Positions 31,829-42,400 of a DNA stretch of 64,000 nt are shown here, one piece after another (within the stretch, counting starts at the first letter, position 1; each line of letters opens with the position of its first letter). The stretch spans positions 1,319,193-1,383,192 of the forward strand of contig RPFO01000645.1 of the NCBI GenBank assembly GCA_009746045.1. Direction: 5' to 3'. The notes under the pieces are model-generated. The model ran no database searches. It saw only the letters and a program-made list of their open reading frames with translations, and had not been told where the DNA came from. The position numbers were made by a program, and so were the translations under genes. This stretch comes from Mesostigma viride (taxonomy: Eukaryota > Streptophyta > Mesostigmatophyceae > Mesostigmatales > Mesostigmataceae).

Positions 31829-34685
31829 CCCCTCAACCGTCTTTGACTCGTGACTAAAATGAGTCACGAGTTGCACAGTATGCCACAGGTGCCCCCATTC
31901 AGCCTAATTATTTTTTCTAGACCATACTAGGAACCAAGCATAACCATATTAGGGCCCACCTGGGGGTATAGTGGGTGGTCCCAGTGCTAGCCCCCCCTGC
32001 TCTATAAATAGCCCCCCCCTCAGGGGGGTACGGTGAGTGTGCGCGGTGACACCCTTATAATGGATGATAGACCCCTTTCCTCAATGAGTTGACCCTGGGG
32101 TTGGTTTTGTAGATAGATTTTTTAGTTAGGATGGGATACAAACACTAAAAATTGTAACTCCCCCAGGGACCCATCAGCTGGTGCTAAAAATAACTGGTGA
32201 CTATTTTGAGTCGCGAGTTTTTGGGGGGCTAAAATAGGCATCCTAGTGCAGTTTTGAACATGGAAACGATAGGTAAGCATGGAGTATGGGCAAACATGCA
32301 TGCTAACACTTATTCCAACCTGTGTGCCACCAATACCTGCCATAACCACTACAGGTCCCTGCCGGATATGATTGGAGACGACTACGCGCGGGCCGCGAGT
32401 ACGGGGTTCACAACCTTATCATGCATGATGGAGCACGTATACCTTGGATTTCACCCTAGTATTTCAGGGGGGACTGCAACTGTACCCAAGCACTACATCC
32501 AAACACTTACATGTCTTGTTTCACCCAGGGACCCACAAGATAATGCTAAAAATAGCTGGTGACTATTTTGAGTCACCAGTTTGGGGGGGCTAGAATAAAC
32601 ATCCTAGTGCAGTTTTGAACATGGAAATGATAGGTAAGCATGAAACATGCATGATTATGTTTATTCCAGCCTATGTGGCACAAATATATGCCACAATAAG
32701 CGTAAATGCTTGCAGACCCGCTGATACTGTGGTACTTATTTTTACATGCATGATGGACCTTGCACACAAAGTCAAAACATCCCAGCACTCCTAGATAAAT
32801 TAGTGACCAAGGGACCATGCATGCAGTAACACTGAAAATTGCCAACTAGAAATAGGTGGCACTGTGACCATCACGGAGCAGATTTTCAAACTGCACAAGT
32901 TATGCATAAACATGAAAGCTAATAAGACATGACCATGAAACAATAACCCATGCAGGCTAACAACATGAAACCAAATAACACATGCACAGGTGGGTCCATG
33001 AAACAATAACACACACTTCAAACCATGCCGGCCCATGGTGATACACGGCGCGCATGAGCGCGGGCAGGAAAGGCCAAACGCCATGCCACGTAGGCAACAA
33101 ATGCTAGCATTCTTAGTCAGCCTCCGTAGGACTATATCCCAGGCGGACATGCTCCGCCCTGAGATGGCGGCGCCGCGCCACCCCCTTGAGCTTCCGGGTG
33201 GTGGCTGCTGCCCCCTCGTGGTAGTGGCGCCCTTGAAATTCTTGGCGCATTCGCCACGCTGGGAGAGGCGCTGCCATACCCGCTGCTTCGTCACGTTGAA
33301 GTCCAGCCCCTCCACCTGCCCGGAGTGGAAGAGGCCGAAGCAGTTCCGCTCGCTGTTGCTGCAGAACGCCATGTCACAGTGCTCGCACATGACCGAGGTC
33401 TTGTGCTTCCTGCCTTGCGCGCAGCACAGTTGGCACAGCACCTGCTCCACCCAGAAATTTGCCCATCTCATGCATTGTTAAGGGGTGCCACTCACGCTCA
33501 CCTGGCTTGCCCGCCCCCTTGAGCTCAGCATAGTCGTTGGTCTCCTTGACAATCTTGGCCACGACATCACGTTGGGACCAGAAAAGGGAGAACAGCCCGA
33601 GGGGCCCAAACTTGAGCTGGGCAGGGGAAAGGTTTTGATAGCAGGCGGTACCCGTCATCGGCGACAGCACCGGAGTATCGGGAAAAGGAAACACACCTGG
33701 CTTGCCGAAACCAGATTTCCAGACAGTCTCGGCTGGCTCCTCAGTGGCAGGAGTGTCGTTAGGAAAAACGAATCATCGAGCTCAGCCTCACCGCTCGGCA
33801 CCGGACCCTCCGCACCCTTCTGGTAAACAAAGTCGTCATCGGAAGCGTCCGAGACAACGCTCTCGCTGGCCGCCGCCTTGGTCTGACGGCGCCTTTTCGG
33901 GGCGTGGCTGATGGCTGGGTTCTTCTTCGGGTTGCCGACAGCGCGCTTCCCCGGCTCGCGTCGCTTGACCGGTGTGGGCAGCTCGATATCCTCGGATTTG
34001 TCGTCGTCGTCCTCGCCGGCGTCAGAATCGCTATCCTGGCCCTGCTCGCTATCATCGTCACTGCTACCTGCCGTTGGGACCTTCCTGGCTGCGCATTCTT
34101 TCACTAGAGCTTCGTACTCATCTGAGCTGCACGAATATATGAAAATCTGCTCACGGGTGAATGGGTACGTGAGCTTGTCGTCCGGGAAATAGCACCGTGC
34201 ACCATCTCCGGACCTGTTCACTGTCACTACCTTGCCCGGCAAACGTACCTCGCTGTGTTTTTCCCCATACTGCTCTATCGCCCAGTCTCGTCCGAATTTT
34301 TCCACAGGCACTGCCATGAAAATGCCCTTCTTTACCTTGAAAGTCCGTATATCTGCCTGCATTTCGTCCGCCATGTCTACGTCCGCGCTCCCCCCTTTTT
34401 TCGCATCCTTCGTTTTCGTACGTTTTTGTCAATTTTTTTTACCGCCCAAACCTGCATGCACCAGGGTACCCTGTTGACTTTGACCAGGGTTTCCACCCTG
34501 ATACGGTGGTCAAATACGGTCAGACAAGTGTCCTACGGATAGAGTGAATCTAGATCTTTTCGGTGGTCTAGTTGGTTCCCGCCAAAACCTTCCCGCCAAA
34601 TCCCTACAGGGCGCACAAACTCATGCCGAATGTGAGGCATGAGAAAAACTCGCAGTCGAAAATCGGCACGAGGACGGTTTAGGGG
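31829..34685 (-). mobile_element. Internally deleted piggyBac-family transposon (2,857 bp)
   Basis: TTAA target sequences lie at 31825-31828 and 34686-34689. Terminal repeats are CCCCTCAACCGTC on the left and CCCCTAAACCGTC (read inward) on the right. The left end also has a hairpin ACTCGTGACT...AGTCACGAGT, and about 120 bp is directly repeated at 32160-32283 and 32525-32648. The encoded protein has a piggyBac N-domain and Cys-rich C-terminus but lacks the catalytic core, so the copy is non-autonomous. It splits an ORF1 element cleanly, so it inserted later. Confidence 0.85.
33374..34374 (-). pseudogene. piggyBac transposase remnant lacking the catalytic core
   Basis: Exon 34374-33697 begins MADEMQADIRTFKVKKGIF. 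It holds a small folded region (VEKFGRDWAIEQYGEKHSE, ARCYFPDDKLTYPF), then a long acidic and lysine-rich disordered stretch. An intron 33696-33617 (AG/GTGTGT ... CCCAG/CTC) leads to LKFGPLGLFSLFWS, VVAKIVKETNDYAE and WHPLTMHEMGKFLG, the usual entry into the piggyBac DDE domain. Directly afterwards, out of frame, comes the C-terminal Cys-rich zinc module (VLCQLCCAQGRKHKTS, CEHCDMAFC, 33450-33320). The catalytic aspartates and about 1 kb are missing. The deletion junction lies near 33440-33470. Confidence 0.75.
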
Positions 34686-34689
34686 TTAA

Positions 34690-35850
34690 ATGCCTCAAGA
34701 AGGCTCGTGGAGGTCTCACCTGCCGGCTGGTCGAAGTGCTTGACGATGACATTGTGGCTGCGCCGGGCGATGTCGGCTTCCTCGCGAAGGTCGAGGGCTT
34801 GTTGCTTGAGTTGTGCCGAGATGGTGGAGGTGGTGGAGGTGGTGTGCTGCTTAAGCAAGTCCGCCCAGGTGGAGGGAGCATCGCCGGCCGGGCCAGCAGG
34901 CGCCGGCTGGGCGGCGATGTCCTTCACCGCCTGGGCGGTGAGGCCGGCGGTGTCATGCAATTAGCTCTCAAGGGCGTCGGCGGTGGCTTGAAGGCGGTGG
35001 TCGAGGTCGAGGAGCTGGGCTTTGATGTCGGCAGTGGAGGCGGAAATGGCAGTGGCCGGAGGTGGCGGTTCGAGGTGAGGAAGTTCAGCAGCCAGTGGAC
35101 CACCGGCATTGCTGCGACGTCAGCAGCAAGGGGGGTCACGTGCTGCTGAAAGGCTTCCGTGAGGATGGAACGGAGGGCGGGGGCGGAGATGGATGGAGCC
35201 CAGATCTCGCCGTCAGAGCGCTGGAGAAGGGAGTTGAGGATGGTGTGCTGGACTTGGGGGCGGGCGCACCCGAACAGCGTGCTGATGTTGTTCCAGCGGC
35301 GGCCGTCAGGGAGGAGGAGGCGATTGTTGTCGTGGAGATGGAGGCACAGGTCGTAAAGCGAGGCGTAGTCCCCGAAGAAGATGCACCACAGAGCATCGGA
35401 TGGAGACATGTTGGTCCAGTCGTGATCATCGACCTGGAAAGGTAGGGGCCGAAAGCGCGGTTCAGAGGGGCGGGACCCTCCTGTTTTGTCCGCTGAGCGG
35501 GTGCGTTTCGGGTCAGGCGATGCCGATGGCGAGGCAGTAAGCCCGGGAGGTTGCTGGGCGACCACCAGTGCATGACTAGTGTCACCGCTGCCTGCCGGAG
35601 CTGGCAAAGCTGCAGCCACGGCTGCCGCATTTTCATGGCCGAGCGCATCCGCCAAACTGCGTTGCGTCAAAGGACGTTTGCTCGTCATATATTGCGTTTT
35701 AGATTCAGAAAATTATATCAGCATGTGCGTCTTAGAAAGACGAAGCGATAGTGATATTCACGGCTAAATTCGGTGCTCAAACGTGAAAGTTATGAGCTCC
35801 GACAGCCATGGCTACCTCGTGGCTCGTGGCTCTGCTCGTGGCCTCTGGGT
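34690..35850 (-). mobile_element. ORF1-only element copy 3, 5' half
   Basis: 5' leader (35850-35689), ATG at 35688 and the N-terminal two thirds of ORF1. The protein opens MTSKRPLTQRSLADALGHEN. It has a compact region without counterpart in LINE-1 (DDHDWTNMSPSDALW, FGDYASLYDLCLHLHDNN, HTILNSLLQRSDGEIW), then a Pro/Ser linker, a frame change near 34950, VKDIAAQPAPAGPAGDAPS, the coiled coil and SHNVIVKHFDQPAGETS. It stops exactly at the TTAA of the piggyBac element and resumes in frame at 31824. Confidence 0.8.
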
Positions 35851-35854
35851 GGCA

Positions 35855-35970
35855 CTATGATAGCTTAGAGTTAGGTTAGTTCGATTACGCGGCTTCCTCC
35901 ACTCCACCCATCCATCATGGAATATGTGCTACATGACCTCCCAACGGAGGCATGTTATTATATAATTTTA
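35855..35970 (+). mobile_element. Solo LINE 3' UTR next to the ORF1-element 5' end
   Basis: TAGCTTAGAGTTAGGTTAG, GATTACGCGGCTTCC, CCATCCATCATGGAATATGTGCTACAT and GACCTCCCAACGGAGGCATG (35914-35950), matching 26330-26440. The terminal stem here is CCTCC-CAAC-GGAGG, a compensatory variant. Confidence 0.65.
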
Positions 35971-36167
35971 AGGATAGCTGGCAAGCAGTGATGAAGGAGA
36001 CCACCCCCAAGTCTGTGGGGGCTCCGCGTGTGACCGCGTATGGCATTCATAGCGATTCGGGCCGTGGTGCCCATAGCCCTGTAACTAGGACCTAGATAGC
36101 TTGCACCATCCATTCCATATCCCATGTTCCCCTCCCACCGAGTGCTCACGTGACGCAGTCACGTGTC

Positions 36168-36250
36168 TATTAATTAATTAATTAATTAATTAATTAATTA
36201 ATTAATTAGCACAGTACTCTGTGGCATTAATTAATTAATTAATTAATTAG
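36168..36250. repeat. TTAA/TAAT tandem repeats
   Basis: ATTAATTA runs at 36168-36208 and 36226-36250 around GCACAGTACTCTGTGGC; tails of at least one, probably two, retroelement insertions. Confidence 0.85.
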
Positions 36251-36251
36251 G

Positions 36252-36472
36252 AACATAACTGCGTTGGGAGTATATGTACCACATATCCCAGAGAAGGGGC
36301 ATATGGCTTTTAATACATTCTGGGCTACTTCCTGCAAGGGTGGGGATGTAAACGACACTAGGTGCACCAAGGGCACCTGCACCACCATGATCTCTCAGAG
36401 CTCAATTAAGGCCTGTCATGGGGTGGAAGATCATCATGGCTATACAAGAGCTTAATTAATTGATTAATTAAC
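36252..36472 (-). mobile_element. ORF1-element 3' UTR fragment abutting the coiled-coil gene
   Basis: GGAACATAACTGCGTTGGGAG through CACCACCATGATCTC to TGGAAGATCATCATGGC matches 31048-31255. Its 5' side ends in TTAATTAATTGATTAATT at 36450-36469, only about 20 bp from the stop codon of the coiled-coil gene. It is therefore an insertion into that gene's 3' UTR. Confidence 0.7.
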
Positions 36473-36492
36473 ACCACATACTCCGACAACTG

Positions 36493-39400
36493 TTATAATG
36501 TGGCATGGACAGCTATGCCCTGTGAATGGCTGGTGTGCCGGTGGCCCAAGTCGGGATCTGAGTGCACACCATGTCGCAGGTCTGCCTCGTCTTCATCCGA
36601 GCAAACCTCCTCATCACTCGACATCGCCCCGTGGTCGGACGTGGGCGAGGGAGACGAGCGAAGAGACCCTGACAAGCCCGACTTGGGCGCTGCATTAGTC
36701 TGTGCTGGCAGACCGGCAGCAGGTTCAGGCGCATGGGGATTCTCATCGCTGACAGCTTGCTCATCCGCATCACCGCCGACGACATCATGACCATCCTTGT
36801 CAGCATGGCTCCTCGGCTGCACATCTCTACTACCGCCGCCCTGACCCCGGCTCACGTCGTCGCCCACCGGCGCATCCCAAGGCAGCGACGCGTCCGCACT
36901 GCTCCGCGACTTGCCCTGGCTGACAGGCTGGTGGTCTTGCAAGGACGATGTCACGCAATCCGGGACCTCATCACCGGAACCTGGCGCTGCCCTGCCCTTG
37001 CCAACCGCGCCACTAACCCCATCATCATTCAGCTCGCCCTCGCCACCCTCCGTGCTGCTGCCCGCCACACCGCCGGATCCCGCAATGCATGTGTCACTGC
37101 GCTCCTCACCGTCCTCTTGCGCTGGCGACCGCACACCCCCACTCCCACCATCATCACCGTCCCTGTCCCTGGCACCCTCCGTCCCTGCGACACCCCTCGC
37201 CCCCACCTCCTTGTCATCACTGCCACCTCCTGGCTGGCAACTCTCCAATGCCACCGGCAAGAAATTATCCCCGTCCCCGCCCACCATCCCGCACGCCGCC
37301 GTGTCAAACATCTCTGCCGTGGCCACCACCGGCAGGGTGGCCGTGAGCGTGCCAAGTGGCGCCGTGTCGCTGCCCACATGCTCCAGGGACCGCGTCCTCT
37401 TCTTGCTGGGACCAGAGGACGGCTCCGAGCCACTGTCATCCGTACCGCCGGGGCCAGCAGCAGGGGCATCTGCATAGGGCCGCTTGCGGCCCCCCTCGTC
37501 CAATGCCACCCACTCTGGTGGGGGTATGACGGCCGTGAGCGCCAGCGGGGCTGTGTGTCCCAACTCCCCCTCGTCACCGCCCATGGCAGCGCGCTGACCC
37601 TCTGGCCATGCGCCCCACCACGAGCGCGCGGCTGGCTCGGCCGGCTTGCCTGCCACCTGGGCATCGGAGGCTCCCTTTTCCTGTGAAGGATTTGCTGCCC
37701 CAACGAGCTCGCTCTGCCCCCCCTGCGCCTCGCCCTGGGCCTTGGCTATTTCCACCGTCACGTCCATTTCCTGTGTGCCACCAAGATGCCTGCCATCCTC
37801 CGCCATTTGCTGCTGCTGCTGCTGGTCCTGCTGTGGGGGTTGGGCCTGCGAGAAAGACATGCGCGACTCTACAGGGGTGGCCTCCGCCCCCCCCCCCCTG
37901 ACATGTCGTTCCGTGCCGCTGATCCCAACGCCGCTGGCCCACTCGCCGCCACCCCACCCGCGTCCACCTCTTGCGTGCCCCCACCCACGACCGCGGTCTC
38001 ACGGAGCTGCCCGCTGGCATCCGTGACAGGTGTCGCCGCGCCGTCAGCCAGCCGATGTGCGCCGTGTCCATGCACGCCGGACCCCTCCTCCAGGGCAAGA
38101 GGGCTCCCCCCTGCCAGCTTGCCAGCGCCCAGCCCCCCCCTGGCCCCCAGTGTGCGCGCCCCCCCCTCCTGCAGCCACTGGCGCAGCTCGTCTAGCGATG
38201 CCTTCCACTGCTCCGCGGCGGCATCGGCGGCAGAGAGCGCCCCTTGGAGACGGGACTCGAGCAGCACGGCGCGATGCTCGGTGCCAAGCCGCGCCTCTTC
38301 TGCTTGCGCCAGCGCCACGTGTGCGCGGCTCAGTTCGCCCGCGAGGGAGCATGTGCGGGACTCGGACAACTCCGCCGCCGCCTGTTGCCACGCTCCCGGG
38401 GGGGGGGAAGGGGGGGGCACCGTGGGGTAAAAGCATCGAAGTTTAGGATTTGTGGGAGGGGGTTGGGGGTTAGGCGATTGCAAGGGTGGGCAGGGGTTGA
38501 TGGGGCAGGGAAAGCATGCATCGTGCACGGGAAAGCACGCACGCTGGGTATTGTGGGGAAGGTAACGGAGAAGGATGAAAGGCCAAGGGTGGAAACATAG
38601 TCTCACGTTCTGCGCGCAATCACCCACCGAATGTAATGCCTGTTACATACGCTATGTATTCATTATCTCGGTTACAAACAGGATGATCCCTGTTGGGCAC
38701 AGCAGCACAGGCACATGACAGTTACGTGAAGAAAATGATTCGGCAGCAGCAGCAGCATCCATGCGCCCACCAGCGATTACACACAAGATAAGACTGGACC
38801 CCAAAGCACACCTTGGCAAGCACACGTGCCAAGTACACGTGCAAGGTGCTTTCCAAGTACACGTGAGTGCCACCTTCACCATGAAGTATATGAAGTGTAC
38901 TTCATGAATTCCTAAATAACAGCATCGCGGTTCCCTGGTCCCTTGCAGACTACGTGTACCCCACTGGGTATGGGATAGCGAGAGTTGCCAGCTGGCATGC
39001 TGCTAGATGAGCGGGCCAGGCGGTGCGGGTGCAGGTGCAGTGTGCCGGCAGGCTGGGCCTCCCACGCTTTGCCCCTACTAGCGGTGCCTTGCATCTACAA
39101 AATATTCTCCAAACAGAAGACCCAGCATGCTCCAAGCAGTGCGCCCACCTTCCACTTGATGGCCTCGAGCATCAAATAATTGGACTCCTGCTTGAGAGAA
39201 TGCAGGTCCTGCAGTGCATGACGGGAATACCCACGGCAATTTGGTGGCATTTTTTACAGCAACAAATATGCCGGATTTTCGGTGGTCGTAGCACAAGAGG
39301 CAGATATTGGGACGCACGAGGCGACACGACCCATGAACACTTCAGGCATGGCAAGCGGGACCCAACGCTCTGGATGAGATGAAGCAAGGCCGAAGAAAGG

Positions 39401-42400
39401 TAAAACGAGCCGCCGTCACGCCCAGGCAACTGGATGACGACATGCAGAGACCAGCGCTGCATCCCAGCCTATCCATTCAACCTCGTAGGCACACCATCAT
39501 AAGAATACACCCATAATAGCATGCAAATTCGCCCACTCTGTAGCGTCCCATCCGGTTGGTAGGACAAACATGCAGACATGGTTCCTGCCATGCCCCGCGT
39601 CTACTGGCAAAAACAGCGATACTTTTCAGATAGTAGTTGCTGCCTGATGTAACACTCCTCATGGCACGCGACAAATACTTGTGTGGGCCGTGTCTCCGCT
39701 CCGTGTTCTATTCCTCCAAGTTGAACCACCCCTCTCCTATCGTCACATCAGGCATTGTGTGGGCCGTGTCTCCGCTCTGTGTTCTATTCCTCCAAGTGGA
39801 ACCACCCCTCTCCTATCGTCACATCAGGCATACCACGGCCATCCTCGCGGTTGATGCCCGCTCGTTTGCCAGCTGCCCCTCCAGCTCCGCGGTGATGGCG
39901 GCTTGTGCCGCTTGCTTCTGCCGCTCGGCCTCCTGGTGGGCAGATAAACATTTTGGGGTGAAGCGCGGCAGAATCGGCATGACGGAATCAGCACGGCAGA
40001 ATAAACATGATCGAACAAGCACGGTAGAATTAATGCAAACAGGCAAGGGGGAGTACTGCATGAGGCACTTTTGAACGAATCGCGTGCCCAGATGGGTACG
40101 TCATGAGTCACAGATGAAAGCAACATGCCCAGATGGGTACGTCATGAGTCACAGATGAAAGCAACATGCCCAGATGGATACGTCATGAGTCACAGATGAA
40201 AGCAACATGCCCAGATGGGTACGTCATGAGTCACAGATGAAAGCAACATGCCCAGATGGGTACGTCATGAGTCACAGATGAAAGCAACATGCCCAGATGG
40301 GTACGTCATGAGTCACAGATGAAAGCAACATGCCCAGATGGGTACGTCATGAGTCACAGATGAAAGCAACATGCCCAGATGGGTACGTCATGAGTCACAG
40401 ATGAAAGCAACATGCACGGCTGTTGCCGTGTCCACATAACCCCGGGCATCTTAGTGTTGAGGGGCCTAGGAACCTTCGACTGCAAACATTCGCGCGATAA
40501 CAAGGATAGTAGTATACACTCATAACACTGGGCACTGCAATTTATGTGATGCCCCTTGCCAGCGCAACCCCCGGGGCGAGCACCAAAACACGCTGCACCA
40601 GGCATTCATGACATATGTGGGGCCATCGACACGCCAGGCGCAAAGGGTCCCAACGGGCTATGTAGCATCTCTTTCCACAATCGTACTGGGTGGGGGGAGG
40701 GGCATCAACCACCAGAGGCAAGCCCTTTCCACGCTAGAAATGCAGCGGTGGATGTGTGCAGGAATATTATCACAAGGAGATGCTACAGCACATGCTTGCG
40801 TCCATCACCACACCGCGCACACACCAGCGCCTGCCGGACCGACTTGGCCTCCTCGGCGCTCCGGGTGGCGGCCTCCTGCGGGTGCCAGGACGCAGGAAAA
40901 AGGAACAACAGACCACAGCGGAGCACTTGAAGAGTCGCCATACTAGGATAAAGAAACAAGGCACAAACGGACAAGCAGTCGCCCTACTGGGATAAAGAAA
41001 CAAGACACAAACGGACAAGCAGTCGCCCTACTGGGATAAAGAAACAAGACACAAACGGACAAGCAGTCGCCCTACTGGGATAAAGAAACAAGACACAAAC
41101 GGACAAGCAGTCGCCCTACTGGGATAAAGAAACAAGGCACAAACGGACAAGCAGTCGCCCTACTGGGATAAAGAAACAAGACACAAACGGACAAGCAGTC
41201 GCCCTACTGGGATAAAGAAACAAGACACAAACGGACAAGCAGTCGCCCTACTGGGATAAAGAAACAAGACACAAACGGACAAGCAGTCGCCCTACTGGGA
41301 TAAAGAAACAAGACACAAACGGACAAGCAGTCGCCCTACTGGGATAAAGAAACAAGACACAAACGGACAAGCAGTCGCCCTACTGGGATAAAGAAACAAG
41401 ACACAAACGGACAAGCAGTCGCCCTACTGGGATAAAGAAACAAGACACAAACGGACAAGCAGTCGCCCTACTAGGATAAAGAAACAAGACACAAACGGAC
41501 AAGCAGTCGCCCTACTGGGATAAAGAAACAAGACACAAACGGACAAGCAGTCGCCCTACTAGGATAAAGAAACAAGACACAAACGGACAAGCAGTCGCCC
41601 TACTGGGATAAAGAAACAAGACACAAACGGACAAGCAGTCGCCCTACTAGGATAAAGAAACAAGACACAAACGGACAAGCAGTCGCCCTACTGGGATAAA
41701 GAAACAAGACACAAACGGACAAGCAGTCGCCCTACTAGGATAAAGAAACAAGACACAAACGGACAAGCAGTCGCCCTACTGGGATAAAGAAACAAGACAC
41801 AAACGGACAAGCAGTCGCCCTACTAGGATAAAGAAACAAGACACAAACGGACAAGCAGTCGCCCTACTGGGATAAAGAAACAAGACACAAACGGACAAGC
41901 AGTCGCCCTACTGGGATAAAGAAACAAGACACAAACGGACAAGCAGTCGCCCTACTGGGATAAAGAAACAAGACACAAACGGACAAGCAGTCGCCCTACT
42001 AGGATAAAGAAACAAGACACAAACGGACAAGCAGTCGCCCTACTAGGATAAAGAAACAAGACACAAACGGACAAGCAGTCGCCCTACTGGGATAAAGAAA
42101 CAAGACACAAACGGACAAGCAGTCGCCCTACTAGGATAAAGAAACAAGACACAAACGGACAAGCAGTCGCCCTACTAGGATAAAGAAACAAGACACAAAC
42201 GGACAAGCAGTCGCCCTACTAGGATAAAGAAACAAGGCACAAACGGACAAGCAGTCGCCCTACTAGGATAAAGAAACAAGACACAAACGGACAAGCAGTC
42301 GCCCTACTGGGATAAAGAAACAAGACACAAACGGACAAGCAGTCGCCCTACTGGGATAAAGAAACAAGACACAAACGGACAAGCAGTCGCCCTACTAGGA

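Noticed and set aside
36168-36250. TTAA-repeat tracts as telomeric or centromeric sequence
   Set aside because: They always follow a retroelement terminus in the same orientation, so they are element tails.
36733-37686. 317-codon plus-strand frame
   Set aside because: Antisense of the GC-rich disordered tail of the coiled-coil gene.
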